Shown here in pieces: positions 12,024-22,279 of a stretch of DNA of 64,000 bases; position 1 is the first letter of the stretch; the number at the start of each line of letters is the position of its first letter. Made by a program: the position numbers and the translations under genes. The DNA is taken from positions 46,128,829 through 46,192,828 of the forward strand of contig OX352762.1 in NCBI GenBank assembly GCA_947095585.1, read 5' to 3'. Source of the stretch: Nephrocerus scutellatus. Lineage: Eukaryota > Arthropoda > Insecta > Diptera > Pipunculidae. The notes below the pieces were generated by a model that made no database searches, was not told where the DNA came from, and saw only the letters and a list, made by a program, of their open reading frames with translations.

Positions 12024-12635
12024 AAAATAATAATTTAATATACATTTACTTAAAGATTCCGGCATTTTTCTAAGTTATTTGATGGAGATTTTGGTGTTAA
12101 TTGGTAATAAATTCAATGTAATATGGGTAAGAATCAATGAAAATGATCAATAAAAATGGGACAATCGAACCATGCTTGTCAGTAGTAGTAGTAGTAGGGC
12201 GTTCGTAAAAGTGGACGGGTCCAAAGTATAGGTACCAAATGAAAGGTGAAAATTATGTCCACACAGCCATGCCATATTTAAACGGAAGCTACATCAAAAT
12301 ATACTCGTTTCATATTTTTCATACAAAAAGAGGCGATGATGGGATTTCATTGCTCAATTGGTTTAAATTTAGAAATCAGTTTTTTATTTTAAAAAACGTG
12401 CTCGAAAATTATGGACAAAGTAAGATATTTTGCGCTCAATTCATTTATACTTAGATATGAGTTTTTCCTTTTAAAAGGCGTTTTTGTAAATTATGCACAG
12501 ACTGTAAAATACAGTGCGCTCAATGAATTTAAATAGGAGTTTTTCCATTTAAAAGGCGTTATTGTAAATTATGGAAACACTATAAAATACACAGCGATCA
12601 ATTTTATATTTAGATTGGATATGGATTAATTTGTT

Positions 12636-12889
12636 TTTGGTTTATGTGCAGTTTTATATTATTAAGTTTCATATAGTTTTAAGGCCCTCCTACCTAAAGG
12701 GGCGTTTCCGGAAAACAAGATGGCGATTTTCAAAATCTGCTCAGTTGGAGCTTTCATGGGAGGTATCTCCGAAAGACCAAATCTCGAAATACCTATAATG
12801 GAGTTTGCTATAGAACACCTGTTTTTGTATGGGAAAAACTCAATTATATGAAATACCACTCAATTATATGAAACTGCACATAAACCAAA
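12636..12889. mobile_element. Foldback element in spacer Y, copy 3
   Basis: Same arms and interior as the copy at 10818-11071, present at the same place in the next array unit. Confidence 0.65.
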
Positions 12890-13375
12890 TACAAATTGAT
12901 CCAGCATCCGTTAAACTTGGGCCACGCATATAAATATAGTACGGCTGTGTAGAGTTAGTTTTTACCTTTAATTTGACACCAACACTTACCCAGCCCACTT
13001 TGCCCCGCCCCCTCCTTGACTTTTTATTATTATTACTCTGTCGAAGGGGGAGGGGGTGGAGATTTTTTTTTAAATGAAACGTATTTTTTTTACTTATCAT
13101 TTAGTACCAATTAACCCCAAAACTCCTTCAAAGTACTTGGAAAAAGGCATTTTTCTAAAAAAAAACTTAAAACTTTGGATGCCCCTCCCACCTAAAGGGG
13201 CCGTTTGCGGAACACCTCACCCACATTTGTTTGGCGGTGGGTGGTGGTCGGAGGCGGGGGCGTGGCCGTAAAACCTATACTGAAGATACGCCCTGTGTTT
13301 TGTAATTGCAAAAAAATTTAAACAAAATCCATACAAAAATATAAAAAAAAAATTTTAAAAAAAAATTTAAAAAAA

Positions 13376-13536
13376 ACAACCCATAAAAATTAAAATTTTT
13401 CTTGTAGATTCTCTAATCGGAGATACACACACACACACACCAAATGACGCAGCGGCAGCGAACAGCGCTGCTTAGAAAGCACAGAGCTCAGACTTTGCCG
13501 TGATCTGATGCGATATAGCGATATTTAAAAATTGTA
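13376..13536 (+). repeat. HINE-f: truncated Helentron-like element, type 2
   Basis: The head, (AC)n run and first body segment are present, then the sequence jumps at ATTTAAAAATTGTA into the spacer at GGCGTTCGTAAAAG. This deletion also removes the first bases of the following spacer, which shortens that array unit. Confidence 0.75.
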
Positions 13537-13979
13537 AAAATGGCGTTCGTAAAAGTGGGCGGGTCCAAAGTATAGGTACCAAATGAAAGGTGAAAATTAT
13601 GTCCACACAGCCATGCCATATTTAAACGGAAGCTACATCAAAATATACTCGTTTCATATTTTTCATACAAAAAGAGGCGATGATTGGATTTCATTGCTCA
13701 ATTGGTTTGAATTTAGAAATCAGTTTTTTATTTTAAAAAACGTGCTCGAAAATTATGGACAAAGTAAGATATTTTGCGCTCAATTCATTTATACTTAGAT
13801 ATGAGTTTTTCCTTTTAAAAGGCGTTTTTGTAAATTATGCACAGACTGTAAAATACAGTGCGCTCAATGAATTTAAATAGGAGTTTTTCCATTTAAAAGA
13901 CGTTTTAGTAAATTATGGAAACACTATAAAATACACAGCGATCAATTTTATATTTAGATTGGATATGGATTAATTTGTT

Positions 13980-14233
13980 TTTGGTTTATGTGCAGTTTTA
14001 TATAATTAAGTTTCATATAGTTTTAAGGCCCTCCTACCTAAAGGGGCGTTTCCGGAAAACAAGATGGCGATTTTCAAAATCTGCTCAGTTGGAGCTTTCA
14101 TGGGAGGTATCTCCGAAAGACCAAATCTCGAAATACCTATAATGGAGTTTGCTATAGAACACCTGTTTTTGTATGGGAAAAACTCAATTTTATGAAATAC
14201 CACTCAATTATATGAAACTGCACATAAACCAAA
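13980..14233. mobile_element. Foldback element in spacer Y, copy 4
   Basis: Same inverted arms (TTTGGTTTATGTGCAG / CTGCACATAAACCAAA) and interior as in the earlier units. Confidence 0.65.
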
Positions 14234-14719
14234 TACAAATTGATCCAGCATCCGTTAAACTTGGGCCACGCATATAAATATAGTACGGCTGTGTAGAGTT
14301 AGTTTTTACCTTTCATTTGACACCAAAACTTACCCAGCCCACTTTGCCCCGCCCCCTCCTTGACTTTTTATTATTATGACTCTGTCGAAGGGGGAGGGGG
14401 TGGAGATTTTTTTTTTAAATGAAACGTATTTTTATTACTTATCATTTAGTACCAATTAACCCCAAAAACTCCTTCAAAGTACTTGGAAAAAGGCATTTTT
14501 CTAAAAAAAAACTAAAAACTTTGGATACCCCTCCCACCTAAAGGGGCCGTTTGCGGAACACCTCACCCACATTTGTTTGGCGGTGGGTGGTGGTCGGAGG
14601 CGGGGGCGTGGCCGTAAAACCTATACTGAAGATACGCCCTGTGTTTTGTAATTGCAAAAAAATTTAAACAAAATCCATACAAAAATATAAAAAAAAATTT
14701 TAAAAAAAAATTTAAAAAA

Positions 14720-15213
14720 AACAACCCATAAAAATTAAAATTTTTCTTGTAGATTCTCTAATCGGAGATACACACACACACACACCAAATGACGCAGCGG
14801 CAGCGAACAGCGCTGCTCACAAAGCACAGAGCTCAGACTTTGCCGTGATCTGATACGATATAGCGATATTTAAAAATTGTATGTTGGGGTCCCCAAGGGG
14901 CCGATCGCTCCAAATTTTTACAAAAAGTGTTTTCCATCGAAGACACACATGTGTACAAAATTTAAAGAAAATCGGGTAAATTTTGTAAAATATTTGTATG
15001 GGAGCTCCCCGAACCCGAGGTCCGAGGGGCCTCAAAATTTAATAGAAAGTGTTGTCTCCGGAAATACGCAAGTGTGCAAAATTTCAATAAAATCGGGCCA
15101 TGGGAAGTGGGTTAAAAATTGATCGCAAGAATCCACGACAGACGACCGACCGACGACCGACCGACGACCGACCGACGACCCACGGGCAAGTGAAGTTAAT
15201 ATAGAGAATTTAA
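14720..15213 (+). repeat. HINE-g: chimeric type 2/type 1 element
   Basis: The first half follows type 2 (AC run, CGGAGATACAC, GGGTCCCCAAGG). After GGTCCGAGGGGCCTCAAAATTT at about 15030 it switches to type 1 (GAAAGTGTTGTCTCCGG, GGGAAGTGGGTTAAAAATTGATCGCAAG, then (GACC)n and CACGGGCAAGTGAAG). The switch lies in a block shared by both types, so recombination or gene conversion is the simplest explanation. Confidence 0.75.
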
Positions 15214-15828
15214 AAAGTAGGTATTTTTCACGCCAAAGACCTCTTTGTCCTTTAATGACTAGAAAACTGACGAACTTTATTATTTATTATTTATTACTTA
15301 TTATTGATTATTTATTATTTAATTATATATTCCTTTTTACTGACTGTACAACTTCTGTGATATTTAGGTTTAAGGCTTAGGTGCAATTATTAGGATTATG
15401 TGCAATATTTTACACTAGATTTAGTTTTATCAGTGATATTTTTATCTAACCTTGACTATTCATTATTTAATTATATTATTGATTAATCCTTTTATTGACG
15501 TATTTATATTTTATTTGTATATATAGTTTAGAGATTATCTATTTTTGTTTGTTTTCTTTTTATATATATGTACATATAGAACAGCGTAAGAAAAGAACAG
15601 AGCATGATCTCAGGGAGTAGGCCCTGGCCACACGTTAGGCAATGCGTTCGCGGAGACTCTTCTGTAGGTATTTGTGTATTAGGATTAACACCGTTTGTTG
15701 GACGTTTCCTTTTTTTTACGTTCTATTTTAATCTTGACCACTCATAAAATAGAGACGAGCCTGTTACGTCCACGTCCATAAATGTAATTAAGAAAATTCG
15801 ACACAAGCTCACCCCACTTTTCCTAACA
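15214..15828. other. AT-rich stretch without a recognised gene
   Basis: Contains (TTA/TAT)n-rich DNA at about 15279-15325, T-rich blocks, and a more balanced segment at 15590-15700. I see no open frame with recognisable similarity and no clear terminal repeats. Confidence 0.5.
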
Positions 15829-15846
15829 GTTGACGTGAACGTCAAC
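15829..15846. promoter_or_regulatory. Perfect 8-bp palindrome GTTGACGT-GA-ACGTCAAC
   Basis: An inverted repeat with a two-base centre; each half contains TGACGT, the half-site of CREB/ATF-type bZIP proteins. It lies about 75 bases upstream of a TATA box. A regulatory role is inference from sequence and position. Confidence 0.35.
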
Positions 15847-15903
15847 GACAAAACATAAGACCAAAAAAACTAACGAGGAAAGGGACGAAAGCAGAAGACA
15901 CTT

Positions 15904-15913
15904 CTCTATAAAA
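15904..15913 (+). promoter_or_regulatory. TATA-box candidate (CTATAAAAGT)
   Basis: A good match to the TATA consensus. A start site about 30 bases downstream would fall before the ATG at 15957. Confidence 0.4.
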
Positions 15914-15956
15914 GTGATATGATATGATAAAATGTTTCGGTTTTACTAAAACCCGT

Positions 15957-16121
15957 ATGAAAATTTACCTTGCATTTTTAGTTATATTTGACTGCTGGCG
16001 GTATGTTCCTTTTTCTTCTGTTCGTGAAGATTGTAGTGATGCCCTATGGAAAGTTGGTAGCAACATTATTGGTGTTACACAGTATTCCCCCTTTTCACTT
16101 GATCAAACAAATATTCCATAG
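15957..16121 (+). CDS. Hypothetical small protein, possible signal peptide
   Basis: 54 codons from ATG 15957 (an earlier in-frame ATG at 15924 lies only about 10 bases after the TATA box and would probably not be in the transcript). The protein opens with Met-Lys followed by a hydrophobic stretch (IYLAFLVIFDCW) that could be a signal peptide. A polar part with one further Cys follows. I recognise no family. It could be a small secreted product, a first exon, or the start of a retroviral-type ORF left by a decayed element. Chance is also possible at this length. Confidence 0.25.
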   Translation: MKIYLAFLVIFDCWRYVPFSSVREDCSDALWKVGSNIIGVTQYSPFSLDQTNIP

Positions 16122-16260
16122 CAGCAGTTATGGCTTGTGGTGATTCGGGTGGATGAATTCATTTCGGATTTCCGAACTATATAGTTCATTTTTTTGTGCA
16201 TAAAACTGGTTCGTGTATTGAATAATATTAGAAGATAGCTTTCCATTCACAATAGAATAT
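16122..16260. other. Unassigned AT-rich DNA
   Basis: Nothing recognised; it leads directly into the first segmental-duplication unit. Confidence 0.4.
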
Positions 16261-16280
16261 ATTAAAACATAGGTGTAATA

Positions 16281-16440
16281 AGTGATCGTTGTACGTGTTA
16301 GGCTAATAATATTCATGTTTTATGTCCATTCAATAGTAGTCATGCAGAAGTGATCGTTGTAGGTGTTAGGCTAATAATATTCATGTTTTATGTCCATATC
16401 AATAGTAGTCATGTCTTATGTCCATACTAATATTATTCAT
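16281..16440 (+). repeat. 68-bp tandem repeat
   Basis: AGTGATCGTTGTA..GTGTTAGGCTAATAATATTC occurs at about 16281 and again 68 bases on, followed by partial copies of the ATTCATGTTTTATGTCCAT segment. The same block recurs in U2 (about 17920) and U3 (about 20356). Confidence 0.75.
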
Positions 16441-16710
16441 GTTTTATGTTCATCGGTGAGGGTGATAATATTTTAAAAAGGGACGGGATGAGGAGTTTTC
16501 ATGTAGACTTTAGAAGGAAAGACTTAGCATTTTAGAAAGAGACTTTCACACAGAAAAAAGAAAAATTAGGTCTAGAATTTTCGAGGATAAGCGGGTAGTT
16601 TCGCCAGCCGACGTAAGAGTAAGAAGAGGCAGTTGGATTTTGACCATCAGCAGCGACAGTCGAGATTAGTGCTCTAGAAGTCGAAGACTAACCATTAGGT
16701 TGAGACAGAT

Positions 16711-17290
16711 AGAAAGCGTCGTATAAAGAACCACCATTTTTTTTAGTGAACTAAAAATTGAAACCGAAAGTTAAAATTTCAAGATCTTTAATTTGCACTA
16801 GCAGTGTTAAAGTGCGATACAAATTCTGAAAGCGTCGTGAAAAGAACCACCATTTTCTTTAGTGAACTAAAAATTGAAACCGAAAGTTAAAATTTCAAAA
16901 TTTTAATCTGCACTAACAGTGTTAAAGTGCTATACAAATTCTGAAAGCGTCGTGGAAAGAACCACCATTTTCTTTAGTGAACTAAAAGTTGAAACAGAAA
17001 GTTAAAATTACAAAATTTTAATCTGCACTAACAGTGTTAAAGTGCTATACAAATTCTGAAAGCGTCGTGGAAAGAACCACCATTTTCTTTAGTGAATTAA
17101 AAGTTGAAACAGAAAGTTAAAATTACAAAATTTTAATCTGCACTAACAGTGTTAAAGTGCTATACAAATTCTGAAAGCGTCGTGGAAAGAACCACAATTT
17201 TTCTTTAGTGAAAAAAAAAAATTAAAACCGATCATTTTTAAATTTCAAAATCTTCAATTTGCACTAGCAGTGTTAATGTGCTATATGAGT
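16711..17290 (+). repeat. 115-bp tandem repeat array in U1 (five copies)
   Basis: GAAAGCGTCGT starts at about 16711, 16828, 16943, 17058 and 17173. Each unit holds AAAGAACCACCATTTT, a TTTAGTGAACTAAAA segment and GCACTARCAGTGTTAAAGTG. The last copy is diverged. Tandem repeats of this size occur in 5' leaders of some insect LTR elements, but I cannot tie this one to a known element. Confidence 0.8.
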
Positions 17291-17780
17291 TTTGAAAAGA
17301 CGTAATTTACAAGTGCAAGCCATCAGAGGAGAAACCATATATTGTTTCCAAAGGAAAGTGCCATCACACAGGGTTTGAATCCCACTTTCAGCAAAGATCC
17401 AACTTTTTTTTACCAATACAGAAGAAATACAGAGGAGAACGAGAGCGCCTAAATCTATGCAATAAAAAGGAGTAGCTTCTATTACATATAATTGAGCTTT
17501 TTAAAGTTTACACAAAGAGACTTTTTAATTCTGCAAGCATTTGAGAACAGTGAAGAAGCAGTGGTTGTAAAACCTCAAATTTTTTTTCTTCTTTTCTTTT
17601 TAAATTTCAAACAATAAGTTTAATTTTTAAATTTTTTCTTATTCCTTTTTATTTGCTTTAATTTTATTTTTCTTAAATTTTATTAAATTACATTAAAACT
17701 TAAAACGCATGTTCATTTTGTGACTGCATTTAGTGGCCGTATCCGTGGCGCTGAGCCTTTAGTCTGTGCCCTTTCCTTTA

Positions 17781-17898
17781 TTAAATTCTCTATATTAACT
17801 TCGCGTGCACGTGGCTGGCTGGTTGGCTGGCTGGCTGGCTGGCTGGTCAGATTTTCTGATCAATTTTTAGCCCACTTCCCATGGTCCGATTTTATTGA
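17781..17898 (-). repeat. HINE-h: tail fragment at the U1/U2 junction
   Basis: The reversed tail (TAAATTCTCTATATTAACTTCGCG), a (GGCT)n microsatellite and the GGGCTAAAAATTGATC block are present. The element stops at TTTTATTGAA, where the next unit begins at GAATATAATACATAGG. Confidence 0.75.
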
Positions 17899-18349
17899 AT
17901 ATAATACATAGGTGTAATAAGTGATCGTTGTAGGTGTTAGGCTAATAATATTCATGTTTTATGTCCATTCAATAGTAGTCATGCAGAAGTGATCGTTGTA
18001 GCTGTTAGGCTAATAATATTCATGTTTTATGTCCATATCAATAGTAGTCATGTCTTATGTCCATACTAATATTATTCATGTTTTATGTTCATCGGTGAGG
18101 GTGATAATATTTTAAAAAGGGACGGGATGAGGAGTTTGCATGTAGACTTTAAAAGGAAAGACTTAGCATTTTAGAAAGAGACTTTCACACAGAAAAAAGA
18201 AAAATTAGTTCTAGAATTTTCGAGGATAAGCGGGTAGTTTCGCCAGCCGACGTAAGAGTAAGAAGAGGCAGTTGGATTTTGACCATCAGCAGCGACAGTC
18301 GAGATTAGTGCTCTAGAAGTCGAAGACTAACCATTAGGTTGAGACAGAT

Positions 18350-18815
18350 AGAAAGCGTCGTATAAAGAACCACCATTTTTTTAGTGAACTAAAAATTGAA
18401 ACCGAAAGTTAAAATTTCAAAATCTTTAATTTGCACTAGCAGTGTTAAAGTGCTATATAAATTCTGAAAGCGTCGTATAAAGAACCACCATTTTTTTTAG
18501 TGAACTAAAAATTGAAACCGAAAGTTAAAATTTCAAGATCTTTAATTTGCACTAGCAGTGTTAAAGTGCTATACAAATTCTGAAAGCGTCGTGGAAAGAA
18601 CCACCATTTTCTTTAGTGAATTAAAAGTTGAAACAGAAAGTTAAAATTACAAAATTTTAATCTGCACTAACAGTGTTAAAGTGCTATACAAATTCTGAAA
18701 GCGTCGTGGAAAGAACCACAATTTTTCTTTAGTGAAAAAAAAAAATTAAAACCGATCATTTTTAAATTTCAAAATCTTCAATTTGCACTAGCAGTGTTAA
18801 TGTGCTATATGAGTT
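18350..18815 (+). repeat. 115-bp tandem repeat array in U2 (four copies)
   Basis: Same unit as in U1, one copy fewer. The order of variants differs from U1, so copies were gained or lost after duplication. Confidence 0.75.
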
Positions 18816-18951
18816 TTGAAAAGACGTAATTTACAAGTGCAAGCCATCAGAGGAGAAACCATATATTGTTTCCAAAGGAAAGTGCCATCACACAGGGTTT
18901 GAATCCCACTTTCAGCAAAGATCCAACTTTTTTTTACCAACAAATTTAAAA

Positions 18952-19817
18952 AAAAAACAACCCATAAAAATTAAAATTTTTCATCTAAATTCTCTAATAG
19001 CAGAAATTGATATGGGAGCCCCTCGATCCTGGGCCATATTTTTTTATTGTAGGAGAAAATCATCGAAACAAACATTTGACATCAGATGTTAAAATTGAAA
19101 AAGCTCAGATCATTTTATTCTGAGCACTTAGAGCACGCTCATACTCTGAGCAAATAAGAAACACGAACATTTATCTTGAGAACTCTTTGACTGCTCTGAA
19201 CTAATTTATGAAAACGCCAAATGACAGAATATTGTGAAAACTTGTTGTTCTATCTGTATGTTGATATCGACAACAAAAAACACGACATCAATAAAAATGT
19301 AAGTTGAAGTAAGCATAAAACATGTATGTCTCGTTTCATTTGCTGGGTTCATTTGTGCGTGAGCTAAGATTTCTCTCTCTCTCTCCACCACCAAAACCAT
19401 GCAGCGCAGCCGACTGCGCAGCACACACCGCAGACAGTCCATAAAGGGCGACGAATATCTGATGCCAGTATCGATATTTAAAAAATGTATAAGGGCCTTG
19501 CGGCCGAACCCGGGACCCGATCACTACCAAATTTTCGAAAAAGTATTGTTTATTGGGTATACACATGTGTGTAATATTTGAAGAAAATCGGGTAAATTTT
19601 TTAAAATTTTTGTTTGGGAGCCCCCCGACCCCGCAGCCCGAGGGGCCTCAAAATTTAATAGAAAGTGTTGTCTCCGGAAATACACATGTGTGCAAAATTT
19701 CAATAAAATCGGGCCATGGGAAGTGGGTTAAAAATTGATCGCAAGAATCCACGACAGACGACCGACCGACGATCGACCGACGACCCACGGGCAAGTGAAG
19801 TTAATATAGAGAATTTA
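18952..19817 (+). repeat. HINE-i: full-length Helentron-like element, type 1, with paralogous empty site
   Basis: Head AACAACCCATAAAAATT, two CACATGTG palindromes, (GACC)n tail and TATAGAGAATTTA. The flanks CAAATTTAAAA and AAGGTAAAACTTAGCG are contiguous in U3 at about 21369-21395, which therefore preserves the uninserted site within an A-rich run with no visible target duplication, as expected for Helentron/Helitron-type insertion. Confidence 0.85.
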
Positions 19818-20216
19818 AAAAGGTAAAACTTAGCGAATTTCATATATATGATCAAGAAGAAATACAGAGGAGAACGAGAGCGCCTAAATCTATGCAAAAA
19901 AAAAGGAGTAGCTTCTATTACATATAATTGAGCTTTTTAAAGTTTACACAAAGAGACTTTTTAATTCTGCAAGCATTTGAGAACAGTGAAGAAGCAGTGG
20001 TTGTAAAACCTCAAATTTTTTTTCTTCTTTTCTTTTTAAATTTCAAACAATAAGTTTAATTTTTAAATTTTTTCTTATTCCTTTTTATTTGCTTTAATTT
20101 TATTTTTCTTAAATTTTATTAAATTACATTAAAACTTAAAACGCATGTTCATTTTGTGACTGCATTTAGTGGCCGTATCCGTGGCGCTGAGCCTTTAGTC
20201 TGTGCCCTTTCCTTTA

Positions 20217-20334
20217 TTAAATTCTCTATTTTAACTTCGCGTGCACGTGGCTGGCTGGTTGGCTGGCTGGCTGGCTGGCTGGTCAGATTTTCTGATCAAT
20301 TTTTAGCCCACTTCCCATGGTCCGATTTTATTGA
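20217..20334 (-). repeat. HINE-j: tail fragment at the U2/U3 junction
   Basis: Same truncation point as HINE-h (TTTTATTGAA joined to GAATATAATACATAGG), so the U1/U2 and U2/U3 joints derive from one event. Confidence 0.75.
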
Positions 20335-21776
20335 ATATAATACATAGGTGTAATAAGTGATCGTTGTAGGTGTTAGGCTAATAATATTCATGTTTTATGT
20401 CCATTCAATAGTAGTCATGCAGAAGTGATCGTTGTAGGTGTTAGGCTAATAATATTCATGTTTTATGTCCATATCAATAGTCTTATGTCCATACTAATAT
20501 TATTCATGTTTTATGTTCATCGGTGAGGGTGATAATATTTTAAAAAGGGACGGGATGAGGAGTTTGCATGTAGACTTTAAAAGGAAAGAGTTATCATTTT
20601 AGAAAGAGACTTTCACACAGAAAAAAGAAAAATTAGTTCTAGAATTTTCGAGGATAAGCGGGTAGTTTCGCCAGCCGACGTAAGAGTAAGAAGAGGCAGT
20701 TGGATTTTGACCATCAGCAGCGACAGTCGAGATTAGTGCTCTAGAAGTCGAAGACTAACCATTAGGTTGAGACAGATAGAAAGCGTCGTATAAAGAACCA
20801 CCATTTTTTTAGTGAACTAAAAATTGAAACCGAAAGTTAAAATTTCAAAATCTTTAATTTGCACTAGCAGTGTTAAAGTGCTATATAAATTCTGAAAGCG
20901 TCGTATAAAGAACCACCATTTTTTTTAGTGAACTAAAAATTGAAACCGAAAGTTAAAATTTCAAGATCTTTAATTTGCACTAGCAGTGTTAAAGTGCGAT
21001 ACAAATTCTGAAAGCGTCGTGGAAAGAACCACCATTTTCTTTAGTGAACTAAAAGTTGAAACAGAAAGTTAAAATTACAAAATTTTAATTTGCACTAGCA
21101 GTGTTAAAGTGCGATACAAATTCTGAAAGCGTCGTGGAAAGAACCACAATTTTTCTTTAGTGAAAAAAAAAAATTAAAACCGATCATTTTTAAATTTCAA
21201 AATCTTCAATTTGCACTAGCAGTGTTAATGTGCTATATGAGTTTTGAAAAGACGTAATTTACAAGTGCAAGCCATCAGAGGAGAAACCATATATTGTTTC
21301 CAAAGGAAAGTGCCATCACACAGGGTTTGAATCCCACTTTCAGCAAAGATCCAACTTTTTTTTACCAACAAATTTAAAAAAAGGTAAAACTTAGCGAATT
21401 TCATATATATGATCAAGAAGAAATACAGAGAAGAACGAGAGCGCCTAAATCTATGCAAAAAAAAGGAGTAGCTTCTATTACATATAATTGAGCTTTTTAA
21501 AGTTTACACCAAGAGACTTTTTAATTCTGCAAGCATTTGAGAACAGTGAAGAAGCAGTGGTTGTAAAACCTCAAATTTTTTTTCTTCTTTTCTTTTTAAA
21601 TTTCAAACAATAAGTTTAATTTTTAAATTTTTTCTTATTCCTTTTTATTTGCTTTAATTTTATTTTTCTTAAATTTTATTAAATTACATTAAAACTTAAA
21701 ACGCATGTTCATTTTGTGACTGCATTTAGTGGATGTATGCGTGGGGCTGAGCCTTTAGTCTGTGCCCTTTCCTTTA
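20334..21776 (+). repeat. Segmental duplication unit U3
   Basis: Third copy, with four 115-bp repeats (20778-21245), no type 1 HINE insertion and, at its right end, a complete reversed HINE instead of a cut one. U3 is therefore the copy that still has the original right flank. Confidence 0.8.
20778..21245 (+). repeat. 115-bp tandem repeat array in U3 (four copies)
   Basis: GAAAGCGTCGT units near 20780, 20896, 21011 and 21126, of the same family as in U1 and U2. Confidence 0.75.
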
Positions 21777-22270
21777 TTAAATTCTCTATATTAACTTCGC
21801 GTGCACGTGGCTGGCTGGCTGGCTGGCTGGTCAGATTTTCTGATCAATTTTTAGCCCACTTCCCATGGTCCGATTTTATTGAAATTTTGCACACATGTAT
21901 ATTTACGGTGACAATACTTTCTATTAAAATTTGAGGCCCCTCGGACCTCGGGCTCGGGGGGCTCCCATACAAATGTTTTACAAAATTTACCCGATTTTAT
22001 TTAAATTTTGTACACATGTGTGTCATCGATGGAAAACAGTTTTTGTAAAAATTTGGAGCGATCGGCCCCTTGGGGACCCCAATATACAATTTTTAAATAT
22101 CGCTATATCGCATCAGATCACGGCAAAGTCTGAGCTCTGTGCTTTGTGAGCAGCGCTGTTCGCTGCCGCTGCATAATTTGGTGGATGGCACACAGTGTGT
22201 GTGTGTGTGTGTGTATCTCCGATTAGAGAATTTACAAGTAAATTAAAAATTTTAATTTTTATGGGTTGTT
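21777..22270 (-). repeat. HINE-k: full-length type 2 element, reversed
   Basis: Read on the minus strand: head at 22270, (AC)n run (seen as GT at about 22194-22214), two CACATGTG-like blocks, (CCAG)n tail at about 21812-21832 and the AATATAGAGAATTTA end. Its head abuts the second LTR copy just as HINE-a abuts the first. Confidence 0.8.
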
Positions 22271-22279
22271 TTTTTTAAC

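Larger units (their letters stand above)
8763..15213 (+). repeat. Tandem array of composite units (spacer Y + HINE type 2)
   Basis: Spacer Y copies occupy 8763-9730, 10206-11557, 12024-13375 and 13537-14719, each followed by a HINE of type 2 (head ...TCTCTAATCGGAGATACACAC). The two complete middle units repeat at about 1.82 kb; the third is shorter because its HINE is truncated. Y opens with GGGACAATCGAACCATGC and an (AGT)n run in three copies, contains the foldback elements listed separately, a CCCCGCCCCCTCC box, and a G-rich stretch GGGGGAGGGGGTGG. Short open frames recur at the same phase in each copy but change little, so they look passive. Confidence 0.85.
16261..17897 (+). repeat. Segmental duplication unit U1
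   Basis: Opens ACATAGGTGTAATAAGTGATCG and ends in a reversed HINE tail cut at TTTTATTGAA. It contains 68-bp repeats (16281-16440), five 115-bp repeats (16711-17290), a T-rich stretch and the segment GTGACTGCATTTAGTGGCCG. It differs from U2 and U3 in lacking about 45 bases after TTTTTTACCAA. No coding capacity recognised. Confidence 0.8.
17899..20333 (+). repeat. Segmental duplication unit U2
   Basis: 2,436 bp from joint to joint. Matches U1 but has four 115-bp repeats (starting near 18350, 18466, 18582, 18697) and carries a full type 1 HINE inserted after TTTTTTACCAACAAATTT. It ends in the same cut HINE tail as U1. Confidence 0.8.

Noticed and set aside
15924..15956. ATG at 15924 as the start of the small ORF
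   Set aside because: It is only about 10 bases after the TATA box, so it would probably lie upstream of the transcript start; the ATG at 15957 is also followed directly by the signal-peptide-like stretch.
17360..17400. GGGTTTGAATCCC, a near match to a tRNA B box, in the segmental units
   Set aside because: No matching A box or acceptor stem at the right distance; not a tRNA and not a demonstrable SINE promoter.
17720..17911. 63-codon frame with GWLVGWLAGWLV repeats
   Set aside because: It is the translation of the (GGCT)n microsatellite of a reversed HINE tail and recurs only because the segment is duplicated.
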